Shown here: positions 14,301 through 28,700 of the stretch, piece by piece | How the letters are laid out: every line of letters begins with the position of its first letter | Numbering within the stretch: the first letter of the stretch is position 1 | Source: Alviniconcha marisindica | Lineage: Eukaryota; Mollusca; Gastropoda; Provannidae | Direction of reading: 5' to 3' | Length of the DNA stretch: 64,000 nt | Assembly: GCA_018857735.1 (NCBI GenBank) | Contig: JABMCL010002957.1 | Span: 1,228,501-1,292,500, forward strand | The notes under the pieces: model-generated | Told to the model about the DNA's origin: nothing | What the model saw: only the letters and a program-made list of their open reading frames with translations | Database searches by the model: none | Program-made: the position numbers and the translations under genes

Positions 14301-17300
14301 CCTAGGCTGAAAGAGTTGGATCATTTTATTGCAACTGGAAAGGGTAAGGCTAGTTTGGGAGCAGGGTGATTGGGTGGTTCATCAGGGAAGGGGTGGGGGG
14401 GAGGGGGGGCTTCAAAAGAGATTTATCTCCCAGCCTGCCATGCCCTGCAGGTCTTCTCAAACTCATGCATCTCTCTGTCTCTCCAAGCCGACCCCAAACC
14501 TTGTGGGCAAAAACAATCCTCAAGAGCATTGGGAAGGAAGGAAAGAATGGGGCGGGGGGTGGGGAGGTGGTGGGGGGAGGTCACTCCATAGCCTTCTCTA
14601 GCCATGACAGGGCAAGTGCATTATCATCTGAATTCAGACTGCAACACTTTCAAGCTGACCTGAAACACCTTCACTGAACTTCTCTTCCATGTCTGACAGG
14701 GTATCCGTATCTATTATGCACAAAGGTAACTCAGGGCTCTCATGAGTCTTAACCATGCCGACAGTGAAGGTGTGTCCATACAGATCGTCACAGAATTTCT
14801 CTGTGATGGCCCATTTCAGGGCTAAGAACTTGAGCTTATGATTTGGACAGTTCCTCTGTGTAGTACTTCTGTGAGGGTGAAGGTTGAAGACCCTGCCCAT
14901 CCACTAAAGACTCGGGCTGAGCTCATAAAGGATTTAGCAGTGACAGTTCACTGCCTAACATTAACAGCAGAGTTTCTGCAGATTTCCAGCAAGCTCAGGT
15001 GACTTGTCACAATGATCATTTCTAAAAACTGTTTAGCAGACAAAATGAATGACCTGCTGTTTCCATTCCACACTGGGCTTACACATGAAAAGTAATGTCC
15101 AGGTTGGTTTCATTTTTGCTGCAAGTACTTAACGTTGTGTGAGTTACCTGCAAGGTTTCATCAATGGTAATTGGTAGTCAATGTTTCGCATTCCAAGGCA
15201 CCATGAGATTATCAAATCTTTCTAGAGTCATGCTCTATTTAAAAAAAAAAAAAAAAAAGCAGTCTGGCAGCTGCTCCCCCTGCCAGTCAATACATAACAT
15301 GGGGCACCCAACATTCCAATATATATTTGCATACATTTCAAAATGCCAACGCTTTTGCTCTGCATGCTGCATTAGAAATCACACGGTTGATTGTAAAATT
15401 CAAAGCAAAAACAATTCAAAACTCTGAGAGATGTGCAGTCACGCTCCAAGCACAATCCAGTCATATGCAAGGGAAGGTCACTCCAACCAACTCCTACCCT
15501 GGGTTCCACAGTTATCTCCCACTGAACAGGCTGAGCACCTAGCTGCTCCATCCCCTGCTTTAGGTAGTATGTGTACTCCTGTGAGGTAAATGCCACAGTC
15601 AATGTTTGGGGTTAAATTCAACAATCCAAAAGTCAATATCCTCACACAACTGTTCAAAGAAAGAATCAGCCTATTTGCACAGGCACAGATGCAGCGCTTT
15701 AGAATCATGCACATAAGATCGGCTGGATTCTAATTTTATACTCACAAAATTTCATTTGGATTCTAATTTCATTTTCATAACATTTCATTTATACACACTT
15801 CACAGTCAGAAATACACTTGCCCCATCACCCGACATGGGTACAGAAGTCTCTGGGTAAGTCAAGATCAAAACCACATGCCCGTCAGGCAAGTCTGAACTG
15901 TTCACATACTGCAATGTTTCTCTGAATTGATCAAACTTCTGATGAAAGAGGAAATCACAACAGTGTGAAGGCAATACAATGTAATCACCATTTTCAACTT
16001 TGATCAAACTGCAGAAACAAGGCCAAGTGTGAAACGGAAATAGATTTTTCAGGAAATGTTTGGGGAAAACATCGTGGCCTAGTATTCATTCCTGCAGGCT
16101 AGTGGACATTCATACCCAGTAAACATGCCGGATCCGATCCGGAAGCATTTTGGTTACAGCCAGTTATGGCCGTTACGGCCAACGTGCAGCCAGAATCGGG
16201 CCAGATTGTACATGCCATATCCAACTTCCCGCATCCATTTCAGTTCCGTTTTCCAAAGAAGGCCCAGCTCATACTGGGCAAAACCGACCAGGATCCGATC
16301 TAGATGGCCTGGTCAGAGTTTGGTCAAACACATCTGGTCTGGAAGCAAGCTGGTGTACAGGAATCATCAGGCCCGGTTTCTGGCAGGACGCAACTGGCCC
16401 GCTACCAGTTTCCCACTTTCAGACATGGTTCCGTACTTCCAAAGACGTCCCGGATAATACTGTGCAAAACCAGCCCGGATCTGATTTAGTTCTGGCTGAT
16501 TTCTGTCAGGTTTGGGCCAAACGGATCCGGTCCAGAAGCAAGCCAATGTGCAAGAATCATCCAGCCCACTTCTGGCCAGTTCTTCCCAGCCAATCCGGAC
16601 CGGATGCAAACCAGATCCAGCATGTTTACTGGGTATTCACCAGCCCAGAGGGCTGACATAAAACATTAAACTTATACAGGGCTGGTTTGGAAGCAAATAA
16701 TTATGCTTAGAAGTCTGGAGACAAATACAATTTTCCTCGTCACTCCATGTCTAGCTGCATAGCTAGAACTTTCAGAGAGAATTGGCTTAAAGCATCTTTT
16801 TGTCAGCCATTTCCTGCCATCTTCGGAAGAAGGATGCAGAAAGATAGTGGGCATCAGAAAAACAATCAGGAACAAAAAAAAGTAATCAGACTGTTGTCTT
16901 AATAATAATCATATTAACTGAAGAGGATTTACTGATTTACCCCCTGGAAGGTGTAGGGGGGGGGGGGGGGGGGGGGGGTGGAAGGGGGGCAAAGCGCTTT
17001 ACAATGACAACAGAACAAGAATGAAAACAAGATGGCATAACAGATTACAGGGAATGAGAACAATGTACGGTGCATGATAGTGTGGATGTCAATGGAGCTG
17101 TACCTGAGTTTAGTTGGACTGGAAGCATTACTCTTGAAAAAGATGTGTTTTGAGAGCCTGTCTGAGTCAATGCCCACTTGTATAGCGCAGTCTAACTCTA
17201 TGTAGGCAGCCACATGCTCATCGCGCTTTAATGTACGAGGGGACTTTACCGAGCGACTATGATTATATCACAGACTGTGGAGCCAATTCCCCAACATTTT

Positions 17301-18723
17301 GTCTGCTTGCAGATGACACAAAGAGAGTGAAAATGTCAGAAGATGAGCAAAGCTGATGAGAAGTATGCAGCGATTCTGACAGATCTCTGGGATCACCATC
17401 AGAAAGGGAACAATGACAGAGATGAGACTGTGTACAGAATTCAGCCTGATAAATGTGTACAGTCCATGTGAAGCTCTTTTTCCCCTGCCTTCACAGACCC
17501 ATCACTCGTTTTCTACGATTTAAAGTTTAATGTCTGTCTCGCTGTTCAGTCTAGTCACAGACCCACCACTAAAGTTCTACCCTTTAACAGCTTTCTTGTC
17601 ATCCAGTCTGGTACAAGACCCACCACTAAAGTTCTACTCTTTAACGGCTTTCTTGTCATCCAGTCTGGTCACAGACCCACCACTAAAGTTCTACTCTTTA
17701 ACGGCTTTCTTGCCATCCAGTCTGGTATAAGACCCACCACTAAAGTTCTAACTCTTTAATGTCCCCCTTTTCTTTTGTTTTTATCCAGTCTGGTCACAGA
17801 CCCACCACTAAAGTTCTACTCTTTAACAGCTTTCTTGCCATCCAGTCTGGTCACAGACCCACCACTAAAGTTCTACTCTTTAACAGCTTTCTCTATCACT
17901 GTTCAATTGCCTTCCTTCACCTTTAAACCTTTACAGTGAAAACCCCACATTTCTATCAAACAAAAAGGTTAAAACTGCACAAGTGAAGTTTTGTGAAAAG
18001 CCTTAAAGCATGCATCGGGTACAGAGTGGCAGTGATCAGAGCTGTGTGTGTCCAACATGTGTATTCTCTCAGCAAAGCACTCAAGTTCTTAACTGAAAAC
18101 AACAACTAAAAGTTAATAACAATCCAAACAAAAATTCACACAACAAGTGAAACCTAACCTTGCTATATGTTACATACAGCACAACTGCAAAACAAAAATA
18201 TCCGATTAATCTGCAGGAGAAAAGGGTGCGCAGCAAGGAAACTGCTGGACGTGAAAGTATGCTTGTGAAGAGAAAAACAACTAGGCTGTACAACAGCTGA
18301 CACTGGGTCTATCTGTTCACATCTCATATTAGCGTCGGCCACTGAAGCCTGCAGATCACGGAAGTCCAGTTCTGAAATAATGCCCTGGCAAAGAAGCGCA
18401 CTGTTGGACCCCATGTCTATGGCAGCAAGGAGCTGGCCTTGTCATCAGTGCGCTACATCCTCACTGCCACCAGCATCAATAGAAACAGTAAATGTCTGTG
18501 CTGGTCACATGCAGCAGAACTCGATGAGGACAAAGCGTCCAGAGAAACCAAAATTGCTACAGTTTCCTAAAAGAAATTTGTCTTAGAGAGAAGAGTAAGT
18601 TTTAGTTCTGGGATTATAACGTGAGGTCAACCACACAACCATGACCCCAGGATGAAGAGAACACACACACACTCACACACACACACACACACCACACGCA
18701 CACACACACACACACACCACACA

Positions 18724-18757
<34 letters not shown>

Positions 18758-18803
18758 ACACACACACCACACCACACACACACATGCGCACACACACACA
18801 CAC

Positions 18804-18835
<32 letters not shown>

Positions 18836-18839
18836 ACAC

Positions 18840-18880
<41 letters not shown>

Positions 18881-18967
18881 ACAACACACACCACAAGCCA
18901 CACACACACACACACACACACAACACACACACACACACTACACACACACACACACACACACACACAC

Positions 18968-19028
<61 letters not shown>

Positions 19029-19042
19029 ACACACACACACAC

Positions 19043-19110
<68 letters not shown>

Positions 19111-22100
19111 GTATGCTACAGATTTACAACCATTTTGTCTCAAGAGAATTTCCTCTCAAAGGAATGTGTCTCCACAGGCAACACCACCTAATAGATGCCA
19201 GAAAATAACAAAAACAAATTGTCTTTCCGGACTCCTATTTCAGAACATACTACTTGGACATGTCCGAGTCTCAGTCAATGGGCTAAGACAGTACTCTAGT
19301 GGTCTCTACAACCACCACTGCAAAACCAGATGCAAACAAACGGACAACCAGTGTCAGCTGACTGAAATCTGATTGGAATCTATCACAGAACACAACTAGC
19401 CTGTTGCCAGCAGCAAAGAACGTCAAATAGATCATAAAACGTACCGACTTTCCCAATCAAAAAAGTAAATATAAAACAGTATAATAAAATTTAAAAAAGT
19501 CCCCTGCATTCCAAAAAACAGGATCCTTTCACCCTCTCCCTGCTAACAAATATGTTCGGTGGTGCAATTTTTCCTGAAGTCTAGTCCAGAACAGAATACT
19601 ACCTATCCCAAAACATTTACTTTCAAACATTTGTGCTCTATATGAAGCATGGAAAAGTTCCAGTTCAGGCAAAACATCACATGTTGCCCTTTCAGCAGAT
19701 GGGAAAATTTTGATGAGGATGTTTATATAACGTCCTATGGGCAGTGAATGGGTTAGCTCCAACCTAACCACACCCATCTATATAAAGGGGTCACACTCTA
19801 TAGGTTAAGCTGTGCTTAGCTCTACGTAACTTTCACACATTTTCTTCAAGAGGAGGATGTACCTCTGACGGAGTTGATGTACCATGTATTTACAGGCATG
19901 CCAGGTGAGAGTCACTGTAGGTAACTCAGGTCTTTGCTGTTGTACTTGTGTTACATATTCTGAGCACTAATTATCTCCCTTGCATGTTAATCTTCAAGTT
20001 CAAATGCCGCTGTGTGTTTTTGACCACATCATTGCAGCCTAGCAAGGTCACACAGACAGCTAGTGACTGTACATAAGGCCTGGTAAAAAGCACCATGTGC
20101 ATGCCTTTAACCCTCTACTTGACTGGTTATTCAATACTGTTGTCCTGTTGTCATCCGCTGAATGGTTGCCTAGTGGCAGTCTCCAAATAACATTGAGTCC
20201 AGAGGGCCTAGAGAGAATAAAATCGGTGAGGAAAAGAAGCAAAAGATGCTTCTAAATAGCAGAGTGCTCAGTCACTCTCTTTGGTTGGCACCACACCAGT
20301 GAAACTGACACTAAAAAAATAAAAAATAAAATCTTTCACAGGCTGTGCTTTCAGCTTTACCACATGTACACAATCATGTACCTACAACACTGTTTTAAAG
20401 TGATCTGCATTAATTGACGCAAGTTGTTCAGTGTCGGCGTGACCCCTGCTAAAGAAGGAACTGTGCCTGTCAAAAGAACTCCCTCCTGTCTATGTAGACT
20501 CCTGGGCAGTGCTCCTGAGACCCCCCCCCCCCAGCCCCCACCCCCCTTTTTTTTTAACCACACAGAAAGTCAGCTAGATTTTAACGTCCCGTCAACTGCA
20601 TAAGGTCACCTCAGGATGACCACAGAGAAAGAAAAATCCCTGTCTCTACGCGCTGACAATGAATCCCTCCCTCCAGTCTGAGTGGTGAATTAAAGTCCTT
20701 GACCCCATGGCTGGTGAAAGAGTTCTTCACCCACAGCTGAGCTACAGCGCTACTGATGATAAAAGTGGAAGCTATGGGCAGCTTCTGCGTCATCACCTCT
20801 TCAACAGAACAATCCACTGCATTCTTCTGACTCAAGAAAACAATCAAAAATACAAAAGAAAACTCCACGTAAAACCCATTTCCACTCACCCCAAATGCAA
20901 CAAACCAAACCAAACCAAACAACCAGGGAGGGGAGGGAAGAGGGGGGGGCCTCTTGCCCAAAACCCAGCACCACAACAAACCCAATTTTCCCACCATTCC
21001 TCTGCACGATACCCTACCCCTGAAATAAAGCAAGGAATGCTGCAAGGGTGCATGCCAGGTGCTGAACCTGGTCCTGAAAGTACCAGATTTTCAAAACCAA
21101 CAAAATGTGATGCCTTGCTTCTACCCATCACGCTACAGCTATTTAATGTATTAAGATGCACAGGATCTTTCCTGTCCAGATCTTGCAGTCCAGAACCAGA
21201 TCAAATTTCTGGGGGAAATCTGACTTCCAGCCCTCCGCATGCACCCTTGCTGCTGCCACAGACCCCAAGCCCAGATTATAAGTTGACAAAAAAAAGTGCC
21301 CCCCACAAAAAACCCAAAACAATGATGGGGTTGGAAACCAGGAACCAGGTGCTGGAAGGTAGAGTGGAAGGTGAGCTAGGAGCGGTGTTGGAAGAGATTG
21401 CAATGCTGGTGATACCGAGAGGTTGTTTGTGAGAGGGGTCTTATGACTACTCGTCCACTGGGTGTTCTCCACGTGAGCCAGAGCCAGCGGCCGGCTAAGC
21501 ACCACCAAAAAATCCTGCAAACATGGCCATGGTCATACTGATAGCAGCTTATTTATTGCCGTTGTTCACCTCCGCAACACGCTGTAAACATGGCCACAGG
21601 CGTATTGTTAGTGACAACCACTTATCACTGTCATTCACCTCTGCAGCATCCTGTAAACATGGCCACAGTCATATTGGTAGTGACCTCATTTATCACTGTC
21701 ATTCACCCCTGCAACACCCTGTACACATGGCCAGCTAATTATTGGCAGTGACTTTACTCATTGCTGTCATTCACCTCTACAACATCCAGCAAACATGGCC
21801 ACAGTCACATCAACTTCACTTATCAGTCATTCACCTCTGTAACACCCAGCAAACATGCCCAGTCATATCAACTTCACTTATCACTGTCATTCACCTCTGC
21901 AACACCCAGCAAACATGCCCAGTCATATCAACTTCACTTATCACTGTCATTCACCTCTGCAACACCAAACTGGCCAGCAAAAACCCATCAGTATTCATGC
22001 CCAGCTCCAGTCATATCAACTTCACTTATCACTGTCATTCACCTCTGCAACACCCAGCAAACATGGCCACAGTCATATCAACTTCACTTATCACTGTCAT

Positions 22101-25100
22101 TCACCTCTGCAACACCCAGCAAACATGGCCACAGTCATATCAACTTCACTTATCACTGTCATTCACCTCTGCAAGACCCAGCAAACATGGCCACAGTCAT
22201 ATCAACTTCACTTATCACTGTCATTCACCTCTGCAACACCCAGCAAACATGGCCAGTCATACTGGCAGTGACTTCACTTATCACTGTCATTCACCTCTGC
22301 TACACTCTGCGAACACGGTCACAGTCAATGAGTCATATTGGTAGCAACTTCACTTATCACTGTCACTCACCTCTGCAACTCCCTGTAATTTGTAAACATG
22401 GCCATGGTACTGTTGGCAATGCTTTCACTTAAACTTTCCATTACCAAAATACAATCCCAAAAGCATTGCCATAGTAATATTGGAGATGTCTTCACTTAAA
22501 CTACTAACCACTGCCAAATAATCCTGAAAACAAACGGCTGTAACAGTAATATTGGTACCATCTTAAGTTAACCTATCACCACAAAATAATCCTAAACCAT
22601 GCAAGTTTTTCTGTTGATTTATGGTCCAGTACGTTCAAAGTCAACGTTGTAAAGTCACAAAAACACGGCACTTGAGCGCCATCATTCTGACCAAGTCTGT
22701 GATGTTATGAACGTGGCCGGAATGCATGGCAGAAGTGTACATTCCACCACGAGTCAACTTTTTCTATGCTTCATCAAAAAAGAGCAAACCAGCACGGCCG
22801 ATCCCTAAGGAGTCCAGATCCAAAGCCAACGAAAAGTACTTCTGTTGCGTAAGTCCTGACGGATCCATACACTTTCATATCCAGTTACCATATGAAGCTT
22901 CAATTTCAAACAGAAATATCTGCACATTTACTTCATTTTATGGCCAACTTGGGTCTTCGACTAGGGGCCCCTTTAATCTCAAAACCACAGCTAAAGTCAA
23001 ATCAGAAACATCTTGATCTCACAGCCATATTCCCCTGCAAGTATCCCTGGAAATACTGAGGTAATATCCTGATCTAACTGGTAATATCCTGATCTAACTG
23101 GTAATATCCTGATCTAACTGTAAATATCCTGCTCTAACTGGTAATATCCTGATCTAACTGCCAATCACCTACAACTGACCCTAAAAATAAGGCTTATGTC
23201 AAACTGGTATGGTAATGGCCAAATTCGTAACATCTCACTCTAACTGTGAGTTACATGTTTATGAAATCATAACACAGTCATCCTCAAATAATCCTATGTG
23301 GCAGAGGAGGGAGCAGAGTGGGGTGGGGGGAGAGGAGGGGGGATATCAACCATATGGTTGATTCCCGAACCAATGCCTCAGTGTGAAAGACAGACAAACA
23401 CACAGACAGGATTACCTGCACTCTGGCCCGAATAGCTCCCATAGCTGGGATCTGTGAGAAGTAGCCTGCAACATAAACAGCACACATAAAACAGCCTGCC
23501 ACATAAACAGCACATGTAAAACAGTCTGCAACACAAACAGCACACGTAAAACAGTCTGCAACATAAACAGCGCACATAAAACAGCCTGCAACATAAACAA
23601 CAATGTAAAAGTACTAAAACCGTCTGCAACATAAACAGCACACGTAACAACAGTTTGCCACACAAACAACACACAAAATAGCCTGCAACAGAAATGGCAC
23701 GCACAAAAACAGTCTGCAATGTGAACAGCACAACAACAACAAAACAGTTGCAACAGAAACAGCACACATAAAACTGTGCAACTGCACACACAAAACAGTT
23801 TGCAACAGAAACTATACACATAAAACAGCCTGCAAAAGAAACAACACATGTGAAACGTACAGCCAGAACAAACACAAAGCAAAGTACAACCTGTGACAGA
23901 AATACATAACAGCCTGAAATAAAAACAGCATAGGAAACAGCCAGCAACAGAAACAACACACACCAATCAGTTGGTACCAGAAACAATTATGCACTACGCC
24001 ACTAGAAAACAACCAGCAACAGAAATACACACAAAACAACCTGCTACATGAACAGTACACACAAAACAGTCTGCAACAAAAACAACACAAAAAACAACCT
24101 GCAACACGCATAAAAGAATATACAACAGAAACAGCACATGTCAAACAATCTGCAACAGAAACAACACACATAAACACAGCATCAGAAACTATACATAAAA
24201 AATGCAACAGAACATGAAGACTCTTACCTGATGACACAAAGACAAACACACCTCCATAAGAGTAGGCAGAGCTGACAGATTCACCTGATAGTGCAGGTCA
24301 TCCACCTGGTGGTAGACCCAGGTGTGCTGAGACACTGGTGATACAATGACAAGACTCTCACCTCTCTTCGCATAGGCCATCCATTTGAGGACAGATGTAA
24401 GAATGCAGGTGAGACACAGGTGACATAATGAGACACCTCTCTTAGCAGAGGCCATCCATTTGAGGCCAGACACAGGTGTGCAGGTGAAACGCAAGTGACA
24501 TAATGACAGACACTTCTTTTAGCAAAGACCATGCTTTGAAGGAAGTAACGTGTCCTCTCCTATCTTAGCACATCATCCACCTGATGACAGCCACAGGTGT
24601 GGAGGTGACACACAAGGTCCAGACATTCACCTCTGTTTGCACAAGCCACCCATATGACAACAGCCACTGCATGCATGGAGGTGACACAGGTAACATGACA
24701 AAGCATTCACCTCTGTCAGCACAGCCACAGGTGTGGAGGTGAGACAGGTGACATAACAAAGCATTCACCTGTCAGCACAGCCATGGGCGCAGAGGTAAGA
24801 CAGGTGACATAACAAAGCATTCAACTGTCAGCACAGCCACAGATGTGGAGGTAAGACACAGGTGACATACAAGGACCACTCACTCCCTTTCCTTACCACA
24901 GCCGCAGGTATGGAAATGAGACACAGGTGACATAACAACACATTCACCTCTGTTAGCATAGCCACAGGTGTACAGGTGACACACAAGGACCACACTCACC
25001 TTGGTCATCACAGACACAGGTGTGGAGACAGGAAACACAAGGACCACACTCACCTTGGTCAGCACAGACACAGGAGAGGAGACAGGTAACACACAAGGAC

Positions 25101-25540
25101 CATACCTTGGTCATCACAAACACAGGTGTGGAGACAGGTAACACATAAGGACCACACTCACCTTGGTCATCACAGACAGGTGTGGAGGTGAGACACAGGT
25201 GACACTACACTCACCTCTGTTAGCACAGGCCATCCACTTGATGGCAGCCACAGGTGTAGCAGTGGGGCCCACAGCATAGGTAAACACTCGCACCTGTTCA
25301 AACAATCACAAGGCAACTGTCACCATCACAACTGTGTAATCCTTGCAAGTCAAACCATCCAGTGACTACTGCCAAAAGTCCTGAACGTTTTGATATGTCT
25401 AACACTCAATCACCCAGGCACTCACTACAAACACAATATACACCACACGCTAACACATTCAGACACAAATGCATGCACACATATGTACACATACACACAT
25501 ATGTACACACATGCACATGCACACACATGTGCACATATCA

Positions 25541-25623
<83 letters not shown>

Positions 25624-25637
25624 TGCACACACACATG

Positions 25638-25671
<34 letters not shown>

Positions 25672-25730
25672 TGCATGCATGTACACAAACACACATGTGA
25701 GCATGCACACACGCACACATACATGCATGT

Positions 25731-25766
<36 letters not shown>

Positions 25767-28700
25767 ACACACACACAAGAGCACACGCACACATGCAGTG
25801 CTACAAGACCTACACTTTTGTTGGGCCAGTTGTACTGCTCAAAGACGGACTTGGCATTGTCTGTCCCACCATCAGTCAGGAGAATGATCACCTTGTTGCA
25901 GTTGGCTCCTACATGTCGCTCACCGTCACTTACGTTCTGGCCAAACTGTTCAACACAAAGTAAACACAGCTGAACAGTGAAACCTTGCCTACAGCTAGTT
26001 CTCACACACAGGTATTTATTTACCCACAACTATTATTAACACATCCACTTGTTTGTACCTATTAACATTCACAATTCCATCTAATTCCTGTCCCATACTT
26101 TGTGACCGAGCTCTGGTACAGTACATGTTTGCAAGATTCATTAGAGCTGTAAAGACCAGGCCCTCCAACCCCCGCCTCCCTTCTCTTTTGTTGTTGTTTT
26201 TGTTTGTCGTGGAAACTAACATTTTCCTGCTCAATGCGACCATGCACCATGCCCCTTATAACCTCATCCAATGTTTCTTCATACCACTGTACTAATGCCT
26301 GTCATTCCTCTTCACGTTTCTTAAATTCAGTGTCCCCAGTTTTACATATTCAAATTTTATAAACTGTCTTGGTCATGCCTTTCTTCACCTTTTCTGTCCT
26401 GTTCAGTGTCCCATTCTGAACCACTTCAAACTTCTGGAACTATCCCTACCCTTACCTCCTCAACCCCCAGTCTGAAATTCTGAAATTTAAATTGTCCCTA
26501 GTCTTACCACTTCTACCACCTGGAATTGTCCCAGTCTAAATTACATGGTCCCTGTCCTCAGCTCTTCAAGCCCTTGGTATTGTCCCAGTCTGAGGTACAA
26601 TGTCCCCGTCCTCATCTCTTCAACTCCCGGATACTGTCCCAGTCTGAACCAAATTGTCCCTGTCCTTACCTCTTCACCCCCTTGGAATTGTCCCATTTTG
26701 AGTTGCCTTGTCCCTGGCCTCATCTCTTCAACTACCTCAAATTGTCCCAGTCTGAGTTACACTGTCCTTGTCCTAAACTCAACCACCTCAAATTGTCCCA
26801 GCCTGAGTTACACCATCCCTGTTCTCACTGGTTCCTCAACCTGGTAATGTCCCAGTCTGAACTGCACTGTCCCTGTCCCCACCACTTCAGTCACTTGGAA
26901 CTGTCCCAGTCTGAACTGCACTGTCCCTGTCCCCACCACTTCAGTCACTTGGAACTGTCCCAGTCTGAATTACATTGTCCCTGTCCCCACCACTTCCATC
27001 ATTTGGAACTGTCCCAGTCTGAATTACATTGTCCCTGTCCCCACCACTTCAGTCACTTGGAACTGTCCCAGTCTGAATAACATTGTCCCTGTCCCCACCT
27101 CTTCAATCACTTGGAACTGTCCCAGTCTGAATTACATTGTCCCTGTCCCCACCACTTCAGTCACTTGGAACTGTCCCAGTCTGAATTACATTGTCCCTGT
27201 CCCCACCTCTTCAATCACTTCAAACTGTCCCAGTCTGAATTACATTGTCCCTGTCCCCACCACTTCAGTCACTTGGAACTGTCCCAGTCTGAATTACATT
27301 GTCCCTGTCCCCACCACTTCAGTCACTTGGAACTGTCCCAGTCTGAATTACATTGTCCCTGTCCCCACCTCTTCAGTCACTTGGAACTGTCCCAGTCTGA
27401 ATTACATTGTCCCTGTCCCCACCACTTCAGTCACTTGGAACTGTCCCAGTCTGAATTACATTGTCCCTGTCCCCACCACTTCAGTCACTTGGAACTGTCC
27501 CAGTCTGAATTACATTGTCCCTGTCCCCACCACTTCAGTCACTTGGAACTGTCCCAGTCTGAATTACATTGTCCCTGTCCCCACCACTTCAGTCACTTGG
27601 AACTGTCCCAGTCTGAATTACATTGTCCCTGTCCCCACCACTTCAGTCACTTGGAACTGTCCCAGTCTGAATTACATTGTCCCTGTCCCCACCACTTCAG
27701 TCACTTGGAACTGTCCCAGTCTGAATTATATTGTCCCTGTCCCCACCTCTTCAATCACTTCAAACTGTCCCAGTCTGAATTACATTGTCCCTGTCCCCAC
27801 CACTTCAGTCACTTGGAACTGTCCCAGTCTGAATTACATTGTCCCTGTCCCCACCTCTTCAATCACTTCAAACTGTCCCAATCTGAATTACATTGTCCCT
27901 GTCCACACAACCACCCAGTAATGTCCCAGTCTGAATTACACTGTCCATGTCCCCACCTCTTCAATCACTTGGCATTATCCCAGTCTGAATTACATTGTGT
28001 ATATTGTCCCTGTCCCTACCTCTTCAATCACCCAATAATGTCCCAGTCTGAATTATATTGTCCATGTCCCCACCTCTTCAATCACTTGGCATTATCCCAG
28101 TCTGAATTACATTGTGTATAATTATTGTCCCTGTCCCCACCTCTTCAACCACCCAGTAATGTCCCAGTCTGAATTACATTGTCCCTGTCTCCACCTCTTC
28201 AACCACCCAATAATGTCCCAGTCTGAATTACATTGTCCCTGTCCTCATTTCTTCAACCATCCGGTTATGAACTAGTCAGCCTCACCGAGTTTCAGGAACT
28301 GTCCATGCACTCACTTACCTCTGCAAAGCGCTCAAAGGCAAAGCGCAGTCCCACTTGATAGTTGGCCTGGAACTGAGCCTTGAGCTTGTCCACATCCTTC
28401 TCCAGTTGCTGAAACAGTGATGAGGGGACAAACTGCTGAAAGGAGGCAGCCCACTTTCCACAGTAATAAAAAAAAAAAGAAGCTTCAAGAGATGTGACTG
28501 TACAAACAATATGAGAGTGTGTGATAGAGCATATATCAAGCTAGATAAATGTAAGCAGGCTTTGCTCAAATCAGTTATAATCTGTCAATATACTGACATA
28601 ACCATCTTTCGGTCTGTGTGCTCACAGAATCATTTTTCAGTCTTTGTAAGCATGAGCATCATTTACAGTTTCAGTGTGCTCCCAGAATCATATTTTGGTC

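Noticed and set aside
15789..16012. Extra alpha-2/delta exon upstream of 15a
   Set aside because: Acceptor is plausible, but the peptide has no counterpart in the family and exon 14 joins exon 15 directly in phase.
18627..19191. Long Cys/Val- or His/Thr-rich open frames
   Set aside because: Pure consequence of (CA)n/(TG)n composition, as at 4.6, 5.7, 6.3, 6.9, 8.2, 25.6, 32.3, 44.2, 45.0 and 54.9 kb; no start, domain or splice support.
20707..21432. 241-codon plus-strand frame as a gene
   Set aside because: No recognisable domain, low-complexity composition, follows a dispersed repeat fragment, lies antisense in an intron.
22726..23016. 96-codon plus-strand frame ([14 protein letters not shown]...)
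   Set aside because: Not low-complexity, but no family resemblance and no splice or promoter context; length compatible with chance.
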